Part shown: piece by piece, positions 34,018-43,609 of the stretch | Layout of the letters: the number at the start of each line of letters is the position of its first letter | Numbering within the stretch: position 1 is the stretch's first letter | Notes under the pieces: model-generated | Database searches by the model: none | Told to the model about the DNA's origin: nothing | Seen by the model: only the letters and a program-made list of their open reading frames with translations | Made by a program: the position numbers and the translations under genes | Assembly (NCBI RefSeq): GCF_000940805.1 | Contig: NZ_CP007142.1 | Span: forward strand, 3,572,593 to 3,636,592 | Origin: Gynuella sunshinyii YC6258 | GTDB taxonomy: Bacteria > Pseudomonadota > Gammaproteobacteria > Pseudomonadales > Natronospirillaceae | Direction of reading: 5' to 3' | Length of the DNA: 64,000 nt

Positions 34018-35310
34018 ACAGGACACCCATCTGAAAACATAACAGAACACCCACCTTAACTATTGATATTCACGCCAACAACCGGCACTATCCGATACTG
34101 TATATTTATCAGTATAAGGATGTATGATCATGACCCGATCAAGGATGTCGCAAATCTCCCCTGAGGCCACGCCTTATTATCATTGTGTTTCCCGTTGTGT
34201 CCGTCGGGCGTTTCTGTGTGGAGTTGATGCCCTCACCCAGATTAACTACGAACATCGCCGCCAGTGGGTTGAAGATAGACTGTTGTGGCTGGGTGAGATA
34301 TTCGCCATCGATATCTGCGCTTATGCCGTCATGTCTAACCATGTCCATGTGGTGCTGCATATCAATATGCTCCAAAGCCGGCAATGGTCCGCAGAAGACG
34401 TTGTGATGCGGTGGCATCGTCTGTACAAAGGCTCAGCACTCAGCCACCGGTTTCTGAAAGGTGATGTCTTCTCACCGGCAGAACAGCAGGCGTTTGAAGC
34501 CTTAGTGGCCCAGTGGCGGGAAACCCTGACTTCCATCAGTCGGTTTATGGCGGTGCTTAATGAAGGTATCGCCCGGCGTGCCAATGCCGAAGATCGCTGT
34601 ACCGGTCGTTTCTGGGAGGGCAGGTTTAAGTCTCAAGCATTACTTGACGAACAGGCCTTAGCCGCCTGTATGGCGTATGTGGATCTGAATCCCATTCGAG
34701 CCAGGATGGCTGATACACCGGAAACGTCTGACCATACCTCCGTTCAAATGCGTATTGCGTGCGCCAAGGCGTCCAAACAACCCGGTGATTTACTTCCTTT
34801 TGTTGGCAATCCCAGCGCAGACATGCCCGAAGGTTTGCCCTTCCAATTAAGCGATTACCTGGAATTGGTGGATTGGACCGGCAGAGCGATTCGGGAAGAC
34901 AAAGGTGGATTTATTGCAAAATCACTTCCTCCCATTCTGACCCGCCTGAATATTTCCGGTAAACAGTGGCAACAATTAACACAGCAGTTTGAAAAACAGT
35001 TCAGGTGTTTTGCCGGGCAGAGGTCGTCGTTTGAGAAGGTCAGAGATTATTTTCAGTTAAGCCGAACGCCACCAAATTTGTTGGCAACCTGATTTCATAT
35101 CACGCCATCAAGCATCTTATTGAAAATCCTGACTCCTCAAGTAATCTGCTACGCCTCCAGGTCAGCCAGAACTATATTTTTGTTTGCTTTGGAGCAAGAT
35201 GTATATAGTTTGGTTCTGTAGTAAACCTGATTCATTCGATTTTTTTGTTCTGTAAGGTAGTAGCGAATCAGCATTGTTTTGTTTTTTTTATTTTAAAGTG
35301 GGTGTCCTGT
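34018..35310 (+). mobile_element. RAYT element copy 2 (intact)
   Basis: Bounded on the left by two motif copies (ACAGGACACCCA at 34018 and ACAGAACACCCA at 34042, each preceded by GAAAACATA) and on the right by TGGGTGTCCTGT at 35299-35310. The inner unit, 34042-35310, is 1269 bp, like copy 1. The left pair is itself a small tandem repeat, which hints at how longer arrays may arise. It sits 10-34 bases after attC 22. Confidence 0.85.
34130..35092 (+). CDS. REP-associated tyrosine transposase (RAYT), intact
   Basis: 320 aa. A Y1-type HUH nuclease with N-terminal PYYHCVSRCVRRAFLCG, metal-binding SNHVHVVLH, a FSPAEQQAFEALVAQWRETL helix, RFWEGRFKSQ and the presumed catalytic Tyr in MAYVDLNPIRARMA. 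The C-terminal region (LPFQLSDYLELVDWTGRAIRE to PPNLLAT) is shared by all copies here. RAYTs bind and nick REP-type palindromes and are thought to spread them. Start ATG 34130 is preferred to 34124. This is the only full-length copy, so it could act on the GGACACCCA sites elsewhere in the window. Confidence 0.93.
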   Translation: MTRSRMSQISPEATPYYHCVSRCVRRAFLCGVDALTQINYEHRRQWVEDRLLWLGEIFAIDICAYAVMSNHVHVVLHINMLQSRQWSAEDVVMRWHRLYKGSALSHRFLKGDVFSPAEQQAFEALVAQWRETLTSISRFMAVLNEGIARRANAEDRCTGRFWEGRFKSQALLDEQALAACMAYVDLNPIRARMADTPETSDHTSVQMRIACAKASKQPGDLLPFVGNPSADMPEGLPFQLSDYLELVDWTGRAIREDKGGFIAKSLPPILTRLNISGKQWQQLTQQFEKQFRCFAGQRSSFEKVRDYFQLSRTPPNLLAT

Positions 35311-35372
35311 TATATTCTTTACCCGGTTCACATTGGATTTTACCCAATGACCGATACATTCCTGCATCGGTA

Positions 35373-35402
35373 TTAACCCTGCAACCTTTGATGCAGGGTT
35401 AA
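35373..35402. terminator. Stem-loop after the sugar regulon, possible terminator
   Basis: Perfect 11-bp stem TTAACCCTGCA / TGCAGGGTTAA with an 8-base loop. It lies 87 bases past the stop of the minus-strand lacI-type gene and just beyond RAYT element 2. There is no clear T-run, so it may work only as a weak or Rho-assisted end. The rest of 35311-35489 has no gene. Confidence 0.45.
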
Positions 35403-35489
35403 TAGAAACTGAATAAGGTCAGTGGAGCCTTAGAGAATTAAATAATCCGGATGACGGCAAGTGGGGGAGTGTTGAAGTCGACAAAATGC

Positions 35490-36518
35490 CTACTTTCGTG
35501 CGCCGCACGACTCACGAATAACCAGATGAGAATCAAATTTTTGGTGATTCGGCTCAGAAATGCCTTTGAGGTGTTCCAGCAGGGTTTTGACCGCCATACG
35601 GCCATGTTCTTCCGGGAACGTTTTAATGGTGGTTAAAGGCACTGCCCCGTAGGCCGCCAAAGGGATGTCATCATAGCCTACGATTGCGATGTCTTCCGGC
35701 ACCCGGTAGCCTTTATCGATTAAAGCACGGATGATCCCGAATGCGACAGTATCATTACCGGCGAAGATGGCAGAAAAGCTTTGCTTTTTTGACAATAAAC
35801 GCAGGCAGGCATGGTAACCACTTTCAGCGCTAAGATCCGCTGATTCCCTAATATCCCGGGCATTCAGATTATGTTCTTCCAGTGCAGCCAGCCACCCTCG
35901 CTCCCTGGAATTGACGCTGGTAAATGAATCCGATGAAAAGCTGATATGGCCGATATTCTTGTGGCCCAGTGCAATCAGGTGCTTGACTGCCAGGCGGGCG
36001 TTGAAAAAATTATCACTGCTGGTTGTGCTGAATTCAGCACAGGTTTGTTGGCTTCGGCGGCGACTGCCAAATGCCACCAATGGCATAAAATCACGGTTGA
36101 TTTCGGCCAGCACGGTATACTCATTTTCACGCGGATTGACGACTATCATGCCATCGATGCGACCATTTTTAGCCAGACGCTGATAACCGAATGTATCACC
36201 CCGGTCGACAGTTTCGATCAGCAACTTCATATCATGGCGCCGTACTTCTTCTGACACTGAAGCAACAACGCGACTGAGAAATGAGTCGACATAAAGATGG
36301 TGAATATCCGGTAATACCAGACCGATTGTTGCAGAAGAGCCGCTGGCGAGAGACTGGGCTGCAGCATTGGGTTCATACCCCAATTGCGCCGCGGCGGCCA
36401 GTACTTTCTCGCGAGTCGCGTTGCTGATACCTGATTTCTCGACGTTGTTCAGTACGAAAGACACTGTGGTCCGGGAAACCCCTGCCAATTTAGCTACTTG
36501 AGCACTGGTCGGTCGCAT
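35490..36518 (-). CDS. LacI family transcriptional regulator
   Basis: 342 aa. N-terminal helix-turn-helix with hinge helix (SAQVAKLAGVSRTTVSFVLNN ... PNAAAQSLASG), then a periplasmic-binding-protein-like sugar-sensing domain (IGLVLPDI, FAGNDTVAFGIIRAL, IAIVGYDDIPLAAY). It lies just downstream of an alpha-galactosidase and a sugar ABC transporter on the same strand, so it probably represses them in the absence of a galactoside. Two LacI-like palindromes upstream of the transporter (41216 and 41323) are likely its operators. The local pairing is inference. Confidence 0.93.
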   Translation of the reverse strand: MRPTSAQVAKLAGVSRTTVSFVLNNVEKSGISNATREKVLAAAAQLGYEPNAAAQSLASGSSATIGLVLPDIHHLYVDSFLSRVVASVSEEVRRHDMKLLIETVDRGDTFGYQRLAKNGRIDGMIVVNPRENEYTVLAEINRDFMPLVAFGSRRRSQQTCAEFSTTSSDNFFNARLAVKHLIALGHKNIGHISFSSDSFTSVNSRERGWLAALEEHNLNARDIRESADLSAESGYHACLRLLSKKQSFSAIFAGNDTVAFGIIRALIDKGYRVPEDIAIVGYDDIPLAAYGAVPLTTIKTFPEEHGRMAVKTLLEHLKGISEPNHQKFDSHLVIRESCGARK

Positions 36519-36593
36519 CTGTTTTTTTTCCTAAAAAATTATCTGCGATAATTTATGGATTTGCCGTAAATCAGTCAAACAAGAAGTGAATCA

Positions 36594-38003
36594 TTAATAA
36601 AAGTAATCTGGCATAAGGTCTTTATGTGCTTCCATTAATTCATCCACTAACGCTCTGATCTGTTTGACGTCCAATACTGAGGCCGTATGTGGATCCAGCA
36701 TGGCGGCATGATAAATATGATCACGGCTGCGCTGTCTGACGGCTTCAACCACTAATTCCTGAACTCCGATGTTGGTGCGCATTAATGCTGCCAGCTGCGG
36801 TGGTAAGTTATTCACCTTAGTGGGTTGCACGCCGTTTCGATTTACCAGACAAGGTACTTCGACAGCACACCCCTGAGGCAGATTATCAATCAGGCGGTCG
36901 TTTAATACATTGCCATATATGACGCTCGATTCACCTGTGACGATAGAATTAATAATCACGCTACCATATTCTACCGAGCGCTGTACCTTGGACAAACCTG
37001 TCAGCATGTGTGCTGCGTTTTTAATCTCGCGCTCCATGACATGAATGTTTTTGTTTCTGAGTGCAGCTTCCAGCTGTGCTGGTGATTGTGAGCCTGGTTG
37101 TTGCAGCTCACGCTCAATAAACGGCCAGGCAGTTTCATATACCTGACACCGGCCCGGATACTCGTCGAGTGGAATGTTATATTCCTGCAACAAATCCTGA
37201 CGTTCCGGTTTAATAAACCAGGGGACATATTCGGCGAAATGTTCACTGGATTCTGTGACAAAATAACCGAAATTTTCCATGACGGAGTAGCGTACACGAT
37301 TCCAGTCAGGTATCTGACCACTGGCCTGCAACGCTCTTAGTTTTGGGTATAAATCCTGTCCTTGATGTTCAAAACGAGTGTAAAACGCCATATGGTTGAT
37401 ACCAGCACACTGATAATCGATCTCTTCATACGGGATATCAAGGTCCTTGGCAAGTTCTTTGGCGGTATATTGTACACTGTGACATAAACCGATAGTGGGC
37501 ACCCGGGTGGATTCTGCATTCAGTGCCCAGGTAATCATGGCCATCGGATTAACATAATTCAGGTGGGTCAGTCGGTCGCCGCCCAGACTCTCCATATCTT
37601 TGAGCATGTCCAACATCACCGGAATGGTACGTAGGCCGCGCATGATGCCGCCAATTCCAAGGGTATCAGCAATGGTCTGTCGAAGACCGTATTTTTTGGG
37701 TATTTCAAAATCCGCAACTGTTGCTGGCCGATAACCCCCCACCTGTATGGTATTGATCACAAAGTCGGCACCTTCGATGGCCCGCTGACGATTTGATTGA
37801 GCCTCGATAATAGGATGAACATTCAGGGTTTGTGCCAGCCGGTTGGCAACTGCGAGAGAGAGGTCAAGCCGGTGCTGGTCAATATCATGAAGTACAACAT
37901 GGGAATCTGCCAGTGCTGGTAATGACCAGATATCGCCCAGTAGGTTTCGGGTGAAAACAGTGCTGCCGGCACCAATGAGAACTATTTTTACAGGTGAGTA
38001 CAT
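36594..38003 (-). CDS. melA: Alpha-galactosidase, glycoside hydrolase family 4 (MelA type)
   Basis: 469 aa. An NAD-binding N-terminus (KIVLIGAGSTVFTRNLLGDI) and metal-site motifs GLCHSVQ and GINHMAFY. In GH4 the CHSV form marks alpha-galactosidases rather than phospho-glucosidases. The enzyme uses NAD and Mn by an oxidation-elimination route and should split melibiose or raffinose-type sugars in the cytoplasm. It follows the ABC transporter genes, with 60 bases to the binding-protein gene and 75 to the regulator. Full length for the family. Confidence 0.9.
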   Translation of the reverse strand: MYSPVKIVLIGAGSTVFTRNLLGDIWSLPALADSHVVLHDIDQHRLDLSLAVANRLAQTLNVHPIIEAQSNRQRAIEGADFVINTIQVGGYRPATVADFEIPKKYGLRQTIADTLGIGGIMRGLRTIPVMLDMLKDMESLGGDRLTHLNYVNPMAMITWALNAESTRVPTIGLCHSVQYTAKELAKDLDIPYEEIDYQCAGINHMAFYTRFEHQGQDLYPKLRALQASGQIPDWNRVRYSVMENFGYFVTESSEHFAEYVPWFIKPERQDLLQEYNIPLDEYPGRCQVYETAWPFIERELQQPGSQSPAQLEAALRNKNIHVMEREIKNAAHMLTGLSKVQRSVEYGSVIINSIVTGESSVIYGNVLNDRLIDNLPQGCAVEVPCLVNRNGVQPTKVNNLPPQLAALMRTNIGVQELVVEAVRQRSRDHIYHAAMLDPHTASVLDVKQIRALVDELMEAHKDLMPDYFY

Positions 38004-38063
38004 AATCTTATCCTATATGTCCGGTTATTCCGGCACTGTCAGCAAACAGTGCCGGAATCAAGC

Positions 38064-39365
38064 CTATCTATTGAGCTTGATAATCTTTTTATTGGCGCTG
38101 GATAGCGCTTTTTCAGCAGTCGACCTGCCAAGAAATACAGACTGGATTGCTTTATCCATAATTTCCGCAATTCGGGAGCCATTGTTGGCGATTGGTGGCA
38201 GGAATGTTTCAGACTCAGCCATAATCAGAAAGGCCGATGAGTCAACACCGTGACCTTTCTGTACCTCAATGGCACGCTCTGCTAATCCTTTGATTGCCGG
38301 AAAAACAACACCCCGTTCTGCGACCACACTCTGGCAGGCTGAAGAACCGAGATATTTAACCCACAACCACGATTCCTCTTTATTTTTGGACCCGGTCCAG
38401 ATTGAGTCTGCCAGACCGTTGAACGTGGTTGCTCTTTTGCCATTAGGGCCAATCGGCAGTGGCACCCATTGATTGTTAAATTTCGCACTATTATTAAAGT
38501 AGGTGATCATCCATGAACCCTGCGGAATGATGGCCACTTTCTTAGCAATGAACATGGCGTCAGAGCCCAGGGATTGCGTTCTTTTGAAATCGGCTGAAAG
38601 ATGTCTGTCAGCCAGAGATGCCAGATAATCGATCGTGCTGGCCAGCTCAGGACTGTCATAATGGAAGTTCCCGTCCCATGGTGCATCCTGGAAGCGGAAA
38701 CCGGATGATACGGCAAAATGACTCCATTCGGTTTGCCCCATCATATTGCCACTACCCGGAGTCTGGTAACCATAGGTGACCACCTCATTGGGTTCAAACG
38801 CTGGGGACATTGCGTTGTGACCGTTCTTGTCAAGGGTCAGCTTTTTCACAATCTGCTCAAAACTACCGCCGTCCTTTGGGTTCCAGGTCATATTATTCAG
38901 TTCATCCAGAGTCACGCCTGCAGCTTTGGCCATATCCATGTTGACCAACATGGCAATCGTATCCCAGTCTTTTGGCAGCCCATATTGTTTGCCATCTTTT
39001 CCCCAGATCTGATAGAGCCCTTGGCGGTATTGTCCGGCATCGACTTTATCTCTTTCGATGTAGTCGCTTAAATCCACCAGCAAATTGTTTTTAACAAATT
39101 CCGGATATTTGGCCAGATGGTTGGTAAATACATCTGGCGCGGTACCCGATACAAACCCTGTAGACAGCGCGGTCCAATAGTCATCCCAACCGGACTGATT
39201 AATGGTAATTTTAATGCCAGGGTTCTGAGCCATAAAATCTGCTGCACATTGCTGATATGCCGGCATTTGATTCGAATCCCATAGGCTGTATTTTATCTCA
39301 CCGGCAAAAGCCTGAGTGGCCAAGGCGATGGCCAGAGCTGAAGTGATAATTGGTTTTGTTTTCAT
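38064..39365 (-). CDS. Sugar ABC transporter, periplasmic binding protein
   Basis: 433 aa from the ATG giving MKTKPIITSALAIALATQAFAGE, a clear signal peptide cut after AFA. An upstream start at 39395 would only add 10 residues before the signal. The body has the family 1 solute-binding pattern (FMAQNPGIKITI, GTAPDVFTNHLAKYPEFV, YGLPKDWDT, VAIIPQGSWM). With the two permeases upstream and GH4 downstream it should bind alpha-galactosides. No ATPase gene lies in this cluster, so a shared MsiK/MalK-type ATPase elsewhere is needed. Confidence 0.92.
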   Translation of the reverse strand: MKTKPIITSALAIALATQAFAGEIKYSLWDSNQMPAYQQCAADFMAQNPGIKITINQSGWDDYWTALSTGFVSGTAPDVFTNHLAKYPEFVKNNLLVDLSDYIERDKVDAGQYRQGLYQIWGKDGKQYGLPKDWDTIAMLVNMDMAKAAGVTLDELNNMTWNPKDGGSFEQIVKKLTLDKNGHNAMSPAFEPNEVVTYGYQTPGSGNMMGQTEWSHFAVSSGFRFQDAPWDGNFHYDSPELASTIDYLASLADRHLSADFKRTQSLGSDAMFIAKKVAIIPQGSWMITYFNNSAKFNNQWVPLPIGPNGKRATTFNGLADSIWTGSKNKEESWLWVKYLGSSACQSVVAERGVVFPAIKGLAERAIEVQKGHGVDSSAFLIMAESETFLPPIANNGSRIAEIMDKAIQSVFLGRSTAEKALSSANKKIIKLNR

Positions 39366-39416
39366 CGTCAGAACTCCCGTTGTTATTATTGTCATTACGT
39401 ATGCATGACTGAAAAT

Positions 39417-40304
39417 TTATTTGCCGCCAGTAAACTGAACGGATTCAACAATCCGTCGTCCGAACACAAATAGCATCGCAAGCGTGGGCAGAGTAGCGAT
39501 CACCGTTGCTGCCATTAAACCCGACCAATCCGGTTGTCCTTGTGGCGTTTGTGACCGGAATGATTGCAATGCAACAGGTAAAGTCTGCATTGCTGGGTCT
39601 TTAGCCACGAGAAATGGCCAGAGAAATTCATTCCACATGTTAATCATCGTAAGTGTGGCAATGGTCATAATCGGTGCCCAACTGAGCGGTAATGCAATCT
39701 TTAAAAAAATGACAAACGGATTAGCACCATCGATACGAGCCGCTTCTTCGACTTCTTTAGGGAGCGATAGAAAGAACTGTCGTAGGAAAAAAACCGAAAA
39801 TCCATGCATTAAGACATATGGTGCAACTGTGCCTGCGCGGGTATCCAGCAAGCCGAGGTCACGAACAAACACAAAGTTAGGAATCATGATGACAACGGCC
39901 GGCACCATCATCGAAGCAACGAAAGCGCCAAACAATATTTTAGAGCCGGGAAAACGCATGCGGGCAAATGCATACGCAGCAAGCGTGCAGTTGAATGTCT
40001 GTACAACTACGATCACTCCGGTAAAAATGGCTGAATTCAGCAGTGCTCTAAGGATATTAATATTCGCGCCGGATCCACCGTTGACAATGGCTTCTTCGGT
40101 AGTAAGCAGCCCAAGTACTTTTTCATAATTCACGACTGTGGGTGACGTCGGCAATAAATCAGTAGCGGTATCAAACAATTCTGATGAGTTTACCAACGAG
40201 GTTTTCAACACAACCAGCAGTGGAAAAACTGTAACTACCAACATCACGATCAGAATTATCCAGGAGACTGTCCTGGCCGGTGTCATATGTTTAAGCAAGG
40301 TCAC
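39417..40304 (-). CDS. Sugar ABC transporter permease, MalG type
   Basis: 295 aa with six membrane helices and the coupling loop EEAARIDGANPFVIFLKIALPL, the EAA motif that contacts the ATPase. It overlaps the upstream permease gene by 14 bases, so the two are co-translated. The substrate is set by the neighbouring binding protein, likely an alpha-galactoside. Confidence 0.93.
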   Translation of the reverse strand: MTLLKHMTPARTVSWIILIVMLVVTVFPLLVVLKTSLVNSSELFDTATDLLPTSPTVVNYEKVLGLLTTEEAIVNGGSGANINILRALLNSAIFTGVIVVVQTFNCTLAAYAFARMRFPGSKILFGAFVASMMVPAVVIMIPNFVFVRDLGLLDTRAGTVAPYVLMHGFSVFFLRQFFLSLPKEVEEAARIDGANPFVIFLKIALPLSWAPIMTIATLTMINMWNEFLWPFLVAKDPAMQTLPVALQSFRSQTPQGQPDWSGLMAATVIATLPTLAMLFVFGRRIVESVQFTGGK

Positions 40305-41175
40305 TTTCTGAAGCCCTCAAAATATGCATTTGAAACAGGGTGTAAACCAGCATCACCATACACAGAGTTACGGACATGGCAGAGGCATAGCCCATTTTGT
40401 AAAAACTGAATGCATTCTGGATGATGTAATAAACAATCACCCGGGTAGAATCCAACGGACCACCAGAAGTTGTCACCGCAATGGTATCGAAAATCTGAAA
40501 AGAGCCTGTCACACTGGTGACCAGAACAAACACCATGACAGGTCTTAGCAGTGGCAAGGTAATACGTGTAAACATGCGCCATTCAGAGGCACCTTCCAGA
40601 GCCGCTGACTCATATAAGTATTTGGGGATAGTTTGCAGACCGGCCAGGAATAACATCGCCACCAGTCCCATATGTCGCCAGATGTTTATTGCTGCGATCG
40701 AGATCAGGGCCTGTTCCGGATCCCCTAGAAAGGCTTGTGGGGAAATACCAACGAGGGCCAGCATCGCATTGACAATACCCAGTAGAGGATCCAGCATCCA
40801 AAGCCAGATCAAGGCAACCAGAACATTGGAAAGCAGGTAGGGTAGCAATACAGTTGCCTTGACAAACAGTGATTTGGTGAGTCGATCCATGGCAACCGCC
40901 AGAAACAGCCCAAGGACAGTCTGTAACGGAATGTTGAGCAAAACATACAAAGCCGATAGTTTCATGCCATTCCAGAACTGTTCGTCCTGAATCATTTCAG
41001 CATAATTATCGAGACCAACGTAAACTGGCTCACTGAGTAGGTTCCAATCAGTAAAACTGATACCGACCGCGCGCGCAGCTGGCCAGGCATAGAACAGTAA
41101 AAATCCAACCAGAGCAGGGGCGATAAACAGATAACCAGCTACTGTTGCTTTAACTTTCGGGGCAATAGACAGCAT
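40291..41175 (-). CDS. Sugar ABC transporter permease, MalF type
   Basis: 294 aa, six membrane helices (FIAPALVGFLLFYAWP first) and the EAA loop YESAALEGASEWRMFTRITLPL. It is the first gene of the minus-strand operon permease-permease-binding protein-melA-lacI. The promoter and operator candidates are within 90 bases upstream. Confidence 0.93.
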   Translation of the reverse strand: MLSIAPKVKATVAGYLFIAPALVGFLLFYAWPAARAVGISFTDWNLLSEPVYVGLDNYAEMIQDEQFWNGMKLSALYVLLNIPLQTVLGLFLAVAMDRLTKSLFVKATVLLPYLLSNVLVALIWLWMLDPLLGIVNAMLALVGISPQAFLGDPEQALISIAAINIWRHMGLVAMLFLAGLQTIPKYLYESAALEGASEWRMFTRITLPLLRPVMVFVLVTSVTGSFQIFDTIAVTTSGGPLDSTRVIVYYIIQNAFSFYKMGYASAMSVTLCMVMLVYTLFQMHILRASESDLA

Positions 41176-41215
41176 TTTTGCGTTCCAATAATTGTATTTA
41201 TTTTGTATTTATTTA

Positions 41216-41231
41216 ACTAACGCGTGTTAGT
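41216..41231 (-). promoter_or_regulatory. LacI-type operator O1
   Basis: ACTAACGCGTGTTAGT, a near-perfect palindrome with a central CG, as bound by LacI-family proteins. It lies just downstream of the -10 box, where a repressor would block transcription. Confidence 0.7.
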
Positions 41232-41235
41232 AAAT

Positions 41236-41264
41236 ATAGTAACAAGCAAAGTGGGATATGACAA
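41236..41264 (-). promoter_or_regulatory. Sigma-70 promoter of the sugar operon
   Basis: Read on the minus strand: TTGTCA, 17-base spacer, TACTAT. It lies 61 bases before the first permease start and is abutted by operator O1. Confidence 0.75.
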
Positions 41265-41322
41265 TCAATATTTAATGTATACGGTTTTTTGGGTGAAAAT
41301 GAACATTTTGACTAAAAATCGA

Positions 41323-41338
41323 ACTAAAGCGCGTTAGG
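41323..41338 (-). promoter_or_regulatory. LacI-type operator O2
   Basis: ACTAAAGCGCGTTAGG, the same 14-base spacing as O1 and about 107 bases (roughly ten helical turns) away, suitable for a repression loop. Confidence 0.55.
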
Positions 41339-41484
41339 TTATAGGCGCTACGCACTTTTAAGAAGAGTGAACCGCCTAAGGTTACCGATGATCTGTCCGT
41401 GACAAAAAACGGTAACAGTCCGTGGAATAAGGTGTATATAGTTTGGTTCTGTAGTAAACCTGATTCGACCGATACCTCTCTGTC

Positions 41485-42351
41485 GAGTATGGCCACCTTG
41501 CATCGCTTTGAATATCAGGCAGATCGACACACGATGATTCATTTACATGACGTCCTGATACAGCCATTTATCGACAGCTTTAAGACACCTCCCAAGAAAC
41601 TGATTCTGGACTTTGACGCCACGGATAACCCCATTCATGGTGATCAGGTGGGTAAATACTTCAATCGCTATTATGACCATCACTGTTTTTACCCCTGTAT
41701 GTGTTTTGTGGTCATCGATTGCTGACGGCCTATCTGCGACTCTCTTCCTGTGGTGCTGCCCATCACGCCGGAGCCGTTTTGGCCTTGTTGACCAAACGTC
41801 TGCATCAGGTCTGGCCAAAGGTGAACATTGTGCTGCGAGTTCTGCACGCCAAAGATTCTGGGCTGGTGTGATCGCCATCAGGTGGATTACCTCATCGGTA
41901 TGGGTCAGAACAGTCGTGACGAGCCTGGCAGGTAACCGTCCTCAATATCTGTATAACAACGTCTATTGCGCCCGTGGCGAGATGGAAACCTTCATCGGGA
42001 ATGAAGGTTCGCGCGAGCCTGAAAGGTGATGCATAGGGATATGCTGAACAAAATCGTATCAAAGAGCAGAAGCTTTTATTTTCGACACGGACATCCTGTC
42101 ATGAGTGGTGGCCGAATCAGTTTCGGTTATTGCTGACAGGGTTTGCCTACACGTTGATGGAACGGCTCCGGGCATTGGGATTGCAGAATACAGAACTGGC
42201 CCATGCGCAGGTGGATACGATTCGGCACAAACTGTTCAAGATAGGCGCGGTGATCACTCGTAATACCCGGCGGGTTCGAATCTTCCCCAGCAACACGTAT
42301 CCTCACCAGGCATTGTATTGGCAAGTGGTTCAAAACCTGGCACCTGGATAA
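41485..42351 (+). pseudogene. IS1380-type transposase remnant
   Basis: Broken frames with IS1380-like DDE sequence: PPKKLILDFDATDNPIHGDQ, then GKYFNRYYDHHCFYP, followed by frameshifts, LTKRLHQVWPKVNIVLRV, and a C-terminal LLLTGFAYTLMERLRALG to QALYWQVVQNLAPG. At least three frame changes and missing segments make it non-functional. It lies upstream of the sugar operon. The bases just before it (41431-41465) match a segment of the RAYT element 3' region. Confidence 0.8.
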
Positions 42352-42578
42352 CGTTCAAGGAGTGCTACCCCGGCATGAGGATCAACTATGGGGGGTTGGG
42401 GGAGCTGTATCCGACATTCGGGTCATCCGAAAAATCCAGGCGATCTTTTAATGAAATCACCCGGAAAAATAGGTCAGGTATCGAAAATTGCCGGTAGCTT
42501 ATCTATATTTTGGATTTGATGAAATATTCGGGTTACGAACCTCTATGTTTTCCATTATTTGGAATCATATCCCTTTAT
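42352..42578. other. Intergenic, no gene seen
   Basis: AT-rich sequence between the IS1380 remnant and the MITE. No start with a convincing ribosome-binding site was found. Confidence 0.5.
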
Positions 42579-42716
42579 GGGGCCTCTGAAAAATAGGAAT
42601 AGTTTTGATGCAGCCAGTAAACCACTTGCAACACCGCAATTTACTGGCGTAAATGAGGATGTGAGACTGGGGCTGACAATGTCCTGCGCGAAAATAGTCC
42701 ATTTTTCAGAGGTTTC
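42579..42716. mobile_element. 138-bp MITE, copy 1
   Basis: Ends GGGGCCTCTGAAAAAT and CATTTTTCAGAGGTTTC are inverted repeats, and TTAT is duplicated on both sides (42575-42578, 42717-42720). No coding capacity. It is about 85-90% identical by eye to 53795-53936. The termini look like those of IS5-type elements. Confidence 0.8.
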
Positions 42717-42875
42717 TTATCATTATTATTACTGTGTATACAAACAGCGGCATAGGTAATTGAAAGCATAATTTAAATATTTTTGTAACTCTGTGAAATC
42801 GTGACGCAGTATTTATACGACATTGGAAAAAGCGACAGGTGTCGTAGAAGAAACTGTTAGACAGCAGGAGACTCC

Positions 42876-43093
42876 ATGGAAGTCCAAATTGATTGGAAAT
42901 ATGCTGGCGATGGCGACGAAGAACTGGATTTGTGTCAAGTTTTGTACGCTTATACACATCCTGAATCAGAAGAAATTCTATATATAGGAAAGGCATGTTT
43001 TTGCTCGTAAAGGAACGGATGAAGGGAAGGCACAAAGAAGAAATATTTGACTACCTCTGTCGGGAGTTTCAAATATCGCAGATGGGATTTCTT
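42876..43093 (+). pseudogene. Truncated, frameshifted GIY-YIG-like cassette gene
   Basis: ATG with AGGAG 7 bases upstream; reads MEVQIDWKYAGDGDEELDLC, QVLYAYTHPESEEILYIGKA, then a stop at 43008. The likely continuation (KERMKGRHKEEIFDYLCREF) is in another frame and runs into the RAYT remnant. The LYAYT...ILYIGKA pattern resembles the start of GIY-YIG nucleases. A GTTAGAC core-like string sits 14 bases before the start, as in cassette genes. Confidence 0.5.
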
Positions 43094-43597
43094 GCAATCC
43101 CAGAGCAGACATGCCCGAAGGTTTGCCCTTCAAATTAAGCGATTACCTGGAATTGGTGGATTGGACCGGCAGAGCGATTCGGGAAGACAAACGTGGATTT
43201 TTTGCAGAATCACTTCCTCCCATTCTGAACCGCCTGAATATTTCCGGTAAACAATGGCAACAATTAACACAGCAGTTTGAAAAACAGTTCAGGTGTTTTG
43301 CCGGGCAGAGGTCGTCGTTTGAGAAAGTCAGAGATTATTTTCAGTTAAGCCGAACTCCGCCGAATTTGTTGGCGGCCTGATTTCATATCACACCATCAAG
43401 TATCCTACTTAAAAGCTTGGCTCCTTAAGTAACCTGCTACGCCTTCAGGTCAGCCAGAACTATATTTGTTTGCTTTGGAACAAGATGTATATAGTTTGGT
43501 TCTGTAGTAAACCTGATTCATTCGATTTTTTTTTGCAAGGTAGTAGCGAATCATCGTTGCCTTGTTTCGTTTTTTTATTTTAAAGTGGGTTTCCTGT
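43092..43597 (+). mobile_element. RAYT element copy 3 (3' remnant)
   Basis: Holds only the last 96 codons of the transposase (MPEGLPFKLSDYLELVDW to PPNLLAA, 43111-43380) plus the whole 3' region, ending in TGGGTTTCCTGT (one base off the usual terminus). It truncates the GIY-YIG-like gene on its left. Confidence 0.85.
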
Positions 43598-43609
43598 TGT
43601 ATTGTTCTG

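Noticed and set aside
41326-41340. GCGTTAGG as an attC end upstream of the sugar operon
   Set aside because: No left half or arms; it is better explained as half of a LacI-type operator with the same spacing as the one at 41216.
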